Origin: Betaproteobacteria bacterium
GTDB lineage: Bacteria; Pseudomonadota; Gammaproteobacteria; Burkholderiales; CAIKXV01
Length of the DNA stretch: 59,916 nt
Assembly: GCA_021298815.1 (NCBI GenBank)
Contig: JAJTHE010000062.1
Location: 1-59,916 of the forward strand
Direction: 5' to 3'
The position numbers and the translations under genes are program-made. The number at the start of each line of letters is the position of its first letter. Position 1 is the first letter of the stretch. The notes below the pieces were generated by a model. The model was not told where the DNA came from, made no database searches, and was given only the letters and a program-made list of their open reading frames with translations. Positions 55,456 through 59,916 of the stretch are shown here, piece after piece.

Positions 55456-56292
55456 ATGGACCAGACCCAAGGTGCCGGCGCCGAGATGGCCGTCCCCGGC
55501 GGCGATGCGAAGATCGCCAACCGCAATGCGTACGATCCGTCGCGTTCCGTCAAGGAGCAGGTGAGCGAGGCCGAGTGGAAGGCGCGCGTCGACCTCGCCG
55601 CGTGCTACCGGCTGATGGCCCTGTACGACATGACCGAGATGATCGCCAACCACATCTCGTCGCGCGTGCCCGGCACCGAGGGCGAGTTCCTGATCAACCC
55701 GTACGGCATGCTCTATGAAGAGATGACCGCCTCGGACATGATCAAGATCGACATCGACGGCAACGTGCTGTTCAACGCCACCAAGTTCGGCGTGAACAAG
55801 GCCGGCTACGTGATCCACAGCGCCGTGCACAAGGTGCGCCACGACGTCGACTGCGTGATCCACACCCACACCATCGCCGGCATGGCGGTATCCGCGATGA
55901 AGTGCGGCGTGCTGCCGATCGCGCAGACCTCGATGCGTTTCGGCGACATCGCCTACCATGACTACGAAGGCGTGGCACTCAACATGGAAGAGCAGGAGCG
56001 CCTGTGCGCCGACCTCGGCGAGCGCGAGGCGATGGTTTTGCGCAACCACGGCCTGCTCACCGTCGGCCCGACCGTCGCCGAGTGCTTCAACAACATGTGG
56101 CGCCTGGAGCGGGCCTGCCAGATCCAGATCGCGGCGCTGTCGTGCAACACCGAACTGTCGCTGCCGCCGAAGGAAGTGGTCGACCAGACCACCCACCTGT
56201 ACCAGCGTGGCACCCGGCGTCCGTTCGGCCTGCTCGAGTGGCCGACGATGCTGCGCAAGCTCGATCGCGAGAATCCGGGCTACGACGCCTGA
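55456..56292 (+). CDS. Class II aldolase/adducin family protein
   Basis: The 278-residue protein has the class II aldolase fold: ACYRLMALYDMTEMIANHIS near residue 50, the zinc-binding IHTHTIAGMAVS and the later LRNHGLLTVGPT histidine. Such enzymes cleave or decarboxylate small sugar acids or phosphates; some act on hydroxy acids. The roughly 40-residue N-terminal part (DQTQGAGAEMAVPGGDAK) is extra to the core. It lies 48 nt after the TcuA-like gene, with GAGGAG upstream, and ends the catabolic region. Substrate unknown. Confidence 0.8.
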   Translation: MDQTQGAGAEMAVPGGDAKIANRNAYDPSRSVKEQVSEAEWKARVDLAACYRLMALYDMTEMIANHISSRVPGTEGEFLINPYGMLYEEMTASDMIKIDIDGNVLFNATKFGVNKAGYVIHSAVHKVRHDVDCVIHTHTIAGMAVSAMKCGVLPIAQTSMRFGDIAYHDYEGVALNMEEQERLCADLGEREAMVLRNHGLLTVGPTVAECFNNMWRLERACQIQIAALSCNTELSLPPKEVVDQTTHLYQRGTRRPFGLLEWPTMLRKLDRENPGYDA

Positions 56293-56355
56293 TACGCGGG
56301 TCCGCGCGTGCGATTCCCGGGTCGGGCCGGGAATCGCACACGCGCGTCGAACCGG

Positions 56356-56814
56356 TCAGGGACTTCGATCCAGATCGGTCTTGATGCCTGAAACGGGCTC
56401 CGGGCACATCACCTCGCGTCCGGCGCGGATCATCGCCGCGAGCATTTCCTTCGGGAAGAACGGCTCGCCGCCCAGTCCGATCGCCTCCGGCGTCATCGTG
56501 GCGAAGTGTCCCCGGCAACCTGCCATGGCGAAGCTGTACAGGCCCAGCATGTAGTCCGGATCGGTGTTGATGCGGGCGACTGCGGGATACAGTTCCAGCA
56601 GGCGGCTGTTGAAGGCCGCCACCATGGCGGGTTCGCAGGGGTAGGGTGTCTTGACCACGGCGCCTGAAGCGAACGTGCAGGGGTATGAAGCGTCTGCTGG
56701 GGACGCTGCGAGCGCTGGCAACGCCGGTGCCAGCGAGAACGCTGCTGCAGCGATTGCCTGAAGCAGGGCCGCCCTGGGCCCGGCCATCGTTCGTTGCGCG
56801 TGCTCGATACTCAT
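56356..56814 (-). CDS. Hypothetical secreted protein with four cysteines
   Basis: A 152-residue protein that I do not recognise. A likely signal peptide spans about residues 10-37 (RAALLQAIAAAAFSLAPALP, cleavage near ALAAS). The mature part has four Cys, in YPCTF, YPCEP, AGCRGH and VMCPEP, which could form two disulfides, and a TMTPEAIGLGG segment. The start could be 56814 or the Met at codon 10 (56787). It is an isolated minus-strand gene between the aldolase and the toxin remnant. No function is proposed. Confidence 0.5.
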   Translation of the reverse strand: MSIEHAQRTMAGPRAALLQAIAAAAFSLAPALPALAASPADASYPCTFASGAVVKTPYPCEPAMVAAFNSRLLELYPAVARINTDPDYMLGLYSFAMAGCRGHFATMTPEAIGLGGEPFFPKEMLAAMIRAGREVMCPEPVSGIKTDLDRSP

Positions 56815-56905
56815 GGGATCGAGTCTCTGCCCGCGATGGAGTGCCGTCTGTTCGCTGAAAAACGGAGCGGATGTTGGCGCCGGCCGAAAGCCATGAACTT
56901 CGCAG

Positions 56906-57082
56906 GTGCGTTACTCGCTTGAGCCCGGATGGCGTGACGCCCTCATGGCCGAGGCGGCAGCGAGCCATCGTCCCGCGTCGCAGATCGCCGCCGGCAAGCA
57001 TGCCAGCGCCGAAGCGGTGGAAACGCGATCGGCTGCACGGCATACGGCATGGCGAGGCATGGCGGGCAGCGCGGACACATGA
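56906..57082 (+). pseudogene. Possible RHH-type antitoxin remnant with internal deletion
   Basis: A short frame from a GTG at 56906 (or the ATG at 56945) reaches the stop TGA at 57080-57082, which overlaps the toxin ATG as TA pairs usually do. The N-terminal stretch RDALMAEAAASHRPASQ resembles the helix of CopG/RHH-type antitoxins and IAAGKHASAEAVETRSAAR resembles their C-terminal toxin-binding end, but the middle that normally joins them (about 20-30 residues) is missing. I read this as a deleted antitoxin gene; the evidence is similarity by eye only. Confidence 0.35.
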
Positions 57083-57183
57083 CGGTGATGTGGGTCCTGT
57101 CTGCGGAACAGGACCGTATCTACATCGCCGACTTCATTGCACAGGACAACCCGCTTGCGGCGGTCGGGATCCTCGTGGTGGTG
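57079..57183 (+). pseudogene. ParE/RelE-type toxin gene, 5' part, disrupted by IS21 element
   Basis: The first 35 codons read like a ParE toxin: MTVMWVLSAEQDRIYIADFI and then AQDNPLAAV. This matches the N-terminal strand and first helix of the RelE/ParE family (W-x5-A-x2-D then I-x2-DNP-x-AA). The gene is cut at 57183 by the insertion element. After the element the frame continues only 12 codons (from the 6-bp duplication) and does not resemble the rest of ParE, so the downstream part has been lost or replaced. The toxin is certainly inactive. Confidence 0.6.
57178..57183 (+). repeat. Target-site duplication, left copy (GTGGTG)
   Basis: GTGGTG immediately precedes the left end (TGCGTA) of the element and is repeated immediately after its right end at 59776-59781. 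A 6-bp direct repeat is within the size range known for IS21-family elements. Part of the left flank is a GTG repeat, so alignment could be shifted by a base or three, but the right copy fixes the length at six. Confidence 0.75.
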
Positions 57184-57197
57184 TGCGTAATCCGGCG

Positions 57198-57280
57198 CAT
57201 GCCGGTACACGATTCTGGTCCATGCCGGTACACGATTCTGGTCCATGTCGGTACACGATTCCGGTCCATGCCGGTACATG
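57198..57280 (+). repeat. Left-end array of 23-bp IS21 transposase-binding repeats
   Basis: The 23-bp unit beginning CATGCCGGTACACGATTC occurs at 57198-57220, 57221-57243 and 57244-57266 (the last with two changes), followed by a partial copy at 57267-57280. IS21-family ends carry such multiple internal repeats as transposase-binding sites. Copy number is three and a half here, and they are perfectly tandem. Confidence 0.8.
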
Positions 57281-57331
57281 AAGAGCGGGTAACCCGTACC
57301 GTCGGTCGCCTCGAAAAGGGAGGCGAAGCCG

Positions 57332-58879
57332 ATGGCACAAGCGAGGTTATCCATGAGAAAGTTGAGAGAGATCGCCCGGCTGCGCTTCGAGGCTGGCCGT
57401 ACCCTGGCCGAGATCGCCGCGGCCGTGGGTGTATCGCGTTCGACGGTGCAGGAAGCGCTGTCGCGACTGTCCAGGGCTGGGCTGGAGTGGCCCTGGCCGG
57501 CTGATGCCGACGAAGTGGAGATCGAGGCACGACTGTACGTGCCGCGTGTGGGGCGGAAGAAGGCCACGGAGCCGGTGCTGCCCGACTTTGCGCGCATGCA
57601 TGCCGAACTCGCACGCAAGGGCGTGACGCGCCGCCTGCTGTGGCAGGAGTACCGGCGGGAGCACCCGAAGGGGCTGTCCTACAGCCAGTTCTGCGAGCGT
57701 TTCCGTGCCTGGCGGGGCACGCAGGATGTCGTGCTGCGCCAGGTCCACGTGCCGGGCGAAGAGCTGTACGTCGACTACGCTGGCCTGACGATGCCGATCA
57801 CGGACCGTTTGACCGGGGAAATCGTCAAGGCACAGATCTTCGTGGCCGCGCTCGGGCATTCGAGCTACACCTTCGCCGAGGCCACGGCCACGCAGAACGT
57901 GGTCGACTGGCTCGGTTCGCACGTACGCGCGTTCGAGTTCTTCGGCGCGGTGCCGGCTGCGGTCATCCCGGACAACCTGAAGAGCGGGGTTGTACGCGCG
58001 CATCGCTACGATCCGGACGTGAACCCGGCCTACCAGGATCTGGCCACGCACTATCGCGTGAGCGTCCTGCCCGCGCGCGTGCGCCGCCCGCGCGACAAGG
58101 CCATCGTCGAGAGCGCCGTGCAGGTGGTGGAGCGCTGGATCCTCGCGCCCCTGCGCGAGGAAATCTTCTTCAGCCTGGCCGAGCTCAACGCGGCGATCGC
58201 CCACCGAGTGAGCATGCTCAACGCTCAGCCGTTCCAGAAGCGCGAGGGCAGCCGACGGTCGGTGTTCGAGACGGTCGAGCGCGCGGCGATGAAACCGCTG
58301 CCGCTGCACCCCTACCAGTACGGGACGTGGAAGAAGGCGAAGGTGCATCTGGACTATCACATCGAACTGGACCGCCGGTACTACTCGGTGCCGCACGCGC
58401 TGATCGGGCGCACCGTGGAGGCGCGCATCACCGACCACAGCGTCGAAGTGTTCCTCAAGGGCCGGCGCGTGGCTGCCCATGCCCGGGCTGCTCGCAAGGG
58501 ACAGTTCGTGACCGATCCGGCCCACCGGCCTGACGGGCATCTGTCCTTTATCGAGCGCAGCCATGAGCGCCTGCTCTCGCGCGCGGAGGCCATTGGCGAA
58601 GCTACCGCAGAAGTGATCCGTGCCCAGGCCGGGCAGCGCCTTCACCGCGAGCAGACGCTGCGCCTGAGCCTGGGGATCCTGCGATTGGCCCGCGACTTCA
58701 GTCCCCAGGCACTGGAGGCGACCTGCGAGCGGGCGCTCGAGCTCAAGAGCGCGTGCTACCGAACCGTACACACTCTGCTCAGGCATCCACCGCCCCGCAT
58801 GGCCGCACCAACACACATGCCGGCGATCGAACATGAGAACGTGCGTGGTGAAGCCTACTTCCAGCAGGCCCTCCCATGA
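57332..58879 (+). CDS. istA: IS21-family transposase IstA
   Basis: The 515-residue transposase has an N-terminal helix-turn-helix (about residues 8-48; LAEIAAAVGVSRSTVQEALS), then the DDE integrase core with Asp in EELYVDYAG, Asp in VIPDNLKSG and Glu in KAIVESAVQ, and a C-terminal Mu-type region (YYSVPHALIGRTVEARIT). It catalyses strand cutting and joining and needs IstB. An alternative start exists at 57353 (codon 8). It overlaps istB by four bases (ATGA at 58876-58879). Confidence 0.92.
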   Translation: MAQARLSMRKLREIARLRFEAGRTLAEIAAAVGVSRSTVQEALSRLSRAGLEWPWPADADEVEIEARLYVPRVGRKKATEPVLPDFARMHAELARKGVTRRLLWQEYRREHPKGLSYSQFCERFRAWRGTQDVVLRQVHVPGEELYVDYAGLTMPITDRLTGEIVKAQIFVAALGHSSYTFAEATATQNVVDWLGSHVRAFEFFGAVPAAVIPDNLKSGVVRAHRYDPDVNPAYQDLATHYRVSVLPARVRRPRDKAIVESAVQVVERWILAPLREEIFFSLAELNAAIAHRVSMLNAQPFQKREGSRRSVFETVERAAMKPLPLHPYQYGTWKKAKVHLDYHIELDRRYYSVPHALIGRTVEARITDHSVEVFLKGRRVAAHARAARKGQFVTDPAHRPDGHLSFIERSHERLLSRAEAIGEATAEVIRAQAGQRLHREQTLRLSLGILRLARDFSPQALEATCERALELKSACYRTVHTLLRHPPPRMAAPTHMPAIEHENVRGEAYFQQALP

Positions 58880-59610
58880 TGCTCACCGAACCCCTGCTCG
58901 ATCAGTTGCAGCAACTCGGCCTGCGCGCCATGGTGCGCGCACTGGAACGCGACCGAGGCAACGCCGACGTGCTGGCCATGAGCTTCGAGGAGCGTCTGTC
59001 CCTGCTCGCCGGCCATGAGATCGCCGACCGTCAGAGCGCGCGCCTGGCCCAGCGCCTGCGCTGGGCACGCCTGCCCCAGCAAGCCTGCGTAGAGGCCCTG
59101 GACACCAAGGCCGTTCGCGGCATCGAGCGCGGACGGCTCGGCCAGCTCACCCAGCTGCAATGGATCGATCAGCACCTGAACCTGCTCATCACCGGGCCCA
59201 CCGGCGTGGGCAAGAGCTTCATCGCCTGCGCGCTCGCACACCAGGCCTGCCGGGCCGATCTGTCCGTGCGCTACCTGCGCCTGCCCAGGCTGACCGAAGA
59301 GCTGCTGCGCGCCGGCGCCCAGCACAAGAAGAGCGCCTTCTTCACCCACCTGGCCAAGGCCGATCTGATCGTCATCGACGATTTCGGCCTCACGCCCCTG
59401 TCCGACGAACTGCGCCGCGATCTGCTCGAGATCGTCGACGACCGCTTCGACAAGAAAAGCACCATCATCACCAGCCAGTTACCCGTCAACGACTGGCATC
59501 GCTACCTCGACGACCCCACCCTGGCCGATGCCATCCTCGACCGGCTCGTTCACAACGCCCACAGGCTCGAGCTCAAAGGCGATTCCATGAGGAAGAATCG
59601 CAAGCTTTGA
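58876..59610 (+). CDS. istB: IS21-family ATP-binding protein IstB
   Basis: The 244-residue AAA+ helper has Walker A GPTGVGKSF (about residues 109-117), Walker B LIVIDDFGL, and the sensor region STIITSQLPVNDWHRYL. It selects target DNA and activates IstA. The length is normal for IstB and no lesion is visible. The start overlaps the istA stop, so translation is coupled. The right end of the element begins about 70 nt downstream. Confidence 0.93.
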   Translation: MMLTEPLLDQLQQLGLRAMVRALERDRGNADVLAMSFEERLSLLAGHEIADRQSARLAQRLRWARLPQQACVEALDTKAVRGIERGRLGQLTQLQWIDQHLNLLITGPTGVGKSFIACALAHQACRADLSVRYLRLPRLTEELLRAGAQHKKSAFFTHLAKADLIVIDDFGLTPLSDELRRDLLEIVDDRFDKKSTIITSQLPVNDWHRYLDDPTLADAILDRLVHNAHRLELKGDSMRKNRKL

Positions 59611-59682
59611 CCCACCTCATTTCCCGGCTCTTGACGCTCACCATCCGGTGCGCCGAAACTGCCTTCCCGCCCGCTCGGCTTG

Positions 59683-59775
59683 TACCGGCATCAACCGGAT
59701 TGCTGTACCGGCTTGAATCCGGAATCAGGTACCGGCATCCGCCGGATTCGGGTACCGGCATGGCCGGAATACGCA
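59683..59775 (-). repeat. Right-end array of IS21 repeats
   Basis: The core TACCGGCA/T (complement of the left-end ATGCCGGTA) begins at 59683, 59706, 59730 and 59753, that is, with 23-, 24- and 23-bp spacing. The flanking half of each unit is more variable than on the left end. The outer edge TACGCA at 59770-59775 pairs with the left end TGCGTA. Confidence 0.8.
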
Positions 59776-59781
59776 GTGGTG
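59776..59781 (+). repeat. Target-site duplication, right copy (GTGGTG)
   Basis: GTGGTG follows directly after the right end TACGCA and equals the left copy at 57178-57183. It gives the exact right boundary of the insertion element. Confidence 0.75.
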
Positions 59782-59826
59782 CGTACGGCGAGTACGGGGC
59801 CGCCACGACGCGCGTGAGACGGAGCG

Positions 59827-59916
59827 GTGACACTCACGCAGCTGAACCTCCGGAAAACCCGGGGCGATTCACCCCGCCTCGGCGCCTACTGCAAGTACGA
59901 CACCGACCTGCCGGAG
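59827..59916 (+). CDS. Unidentified open frame running off the window end
   Basis: From the GTG at 59827, 30 codons stay open to the last base of the window. The stretch GDSPRLGAYCKYDTDLPE at its end was not recognised. A GGAG is present at 59821-59824 but is only 2 nt from the GTG, which is too close for a good ribosome binding site. It could equally be the tail of a decayed sequence after the IS insertion. The 45 nt between 59782 and 59826 show nothing. Confidence 0.25.
   Translation, partial: MTLTQLNLRKTRGDSPRLGAYCKYDTDLPE

Larger units (their letters stand above)
57184..59775 (+). mobile_element. IS21-family insertion sequence, complete
   Basis: A 2592-bp element with terminal inverted repeats starting TGCGTAATCCGGC on the left and TGCGTATTCCGGC on the right (read inward), istA and istB in order with a 4-bp overlap, multiple 23-bp-spaced internal repeats at both ends and a 6-bp target duplication. 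All IS21 features are present and both genes are intact, so the element may be active. It lies in a ParE-like toxin gene. GC content is similar to the host, so it gives no sign of distant origin. Confidence 0.9.

Noticed and set aside
57198..57280. CRISPR array
   Set aside because: The 23-bp units are directly adjacent with no spacers, and they match inverted cores at the other end of the IS element. They are transposase-binding repeats.
57049..57504. A longer open frame that joins the toxin start to the left end of the IS element
   Set aside because: After 57183 the frame translates the 23-bp repeats of the element (repeating MPVHDSGPCRY-like peptide), which is not a protein-coding region.

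Overview
The window is visibly GC-rich DNA from a proteobacterium, most likely a betaproteobacterium of the Burkholderiales type. The reasons are the spc/alpha ribosomal gene order, the uvrA / MFS / ssb block directly after rplQ, and an unusually large set of Bug (TctC-like) periplasmic receptors, which are typical of that group. The call is made from gene content and protein resemblance only; no 16S or phylogenetic marker analysis was possible.

Layout. (1) 1-7.7 kb: the end of the spc operon and the whole alpha operon, rpsN(partial)-rpsH-rplF-rplR-rpsE-rpmD-rplO-secY-infA-rpmJ-rpsM-rpsK-rpsD-rpoA-rplQ. A consensus-like promoter lies just before rpsM. (2) 7.7-12.7 kb: uvrA on the minus strand, divergent from a YajR-like MFS transporter followed by ssb. 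(3) 12.7-21.7 kb: a Bug receptor, a bifunctional APH/P-loop kinase gene broken in two by an apparent 1-nt frameshift, an orphan ABC-type substrate-binding protein, a DUF2721 membrane protein, a lytic transglycosylase, and a complete TRAP transporter (dctPQM, TakP-like receptor). (4) 21.7-28 kb: two divergent UbiD-family decarboxylases, two Bug receptors and an XRE-type regulator. (5) 28-42.5 kb: a PyrK/PyrD(1B)-like flavoprotein pair, a dihydroorotase pyrC, a CoxG-CoxM-CoxS-CoxL molybdenum hydroxylase set, two tandem Bug receptors, and a second CoxM-CoxS-CoxL set translationally coupled to another Bug receptor. (6) 42.6-56.3 kb: a membrane protein with Tiki/TraB-like motifs, an amidase, hydantoinase B and A subunits, Bug receptors, an amidohydrolase, a carboxymuconolactone decarboxylase-family protein, a D-2-hydroxyacid dehydrogenase, a tricarballylate-dehydrogenase-like flavoprotein and a class II aldolase. 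(7) 56.3-59.9 kb: a small secreted protein of unknown function, remnants of a ParE-type toxin-antitoxin pair, and a complete IS21-family element inserted in the toxin gene.

How it fits together. After the housekeeping core the DNA reads as a catabolic accessory region for carboxylated and nitrogen-containing organic compounds. Eight Bug receptors, one TRAP receptor and one ABC-type receptor would bring in acids. Two molybdenum hydroxylases (hydroxylating dehydrogenases, typically acting on N-heterocycles or aldehydes), HyuA/HyuB and amidase (lactam/amide opening), UbiD decarboxylases, hydroxyacid dehydrogenase, TcuA-like dehydrogenase and aldolase would process them. None of the eight Bug receptors has TctA/TctB membrane partners in the window. 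The most unusual protein is the class-1B-like dihydroorotate dehydrogenase: two asparagines that contact orotate in the family are threonine here, yet it sits with an apparently normal PyrC and upstream of a molybdenum hydroxylase. The end of the window gives a clean record of IS21 transposition: 23-bp-spaced terminal repeats and a 6-bp target duplication in a parE-like gene.
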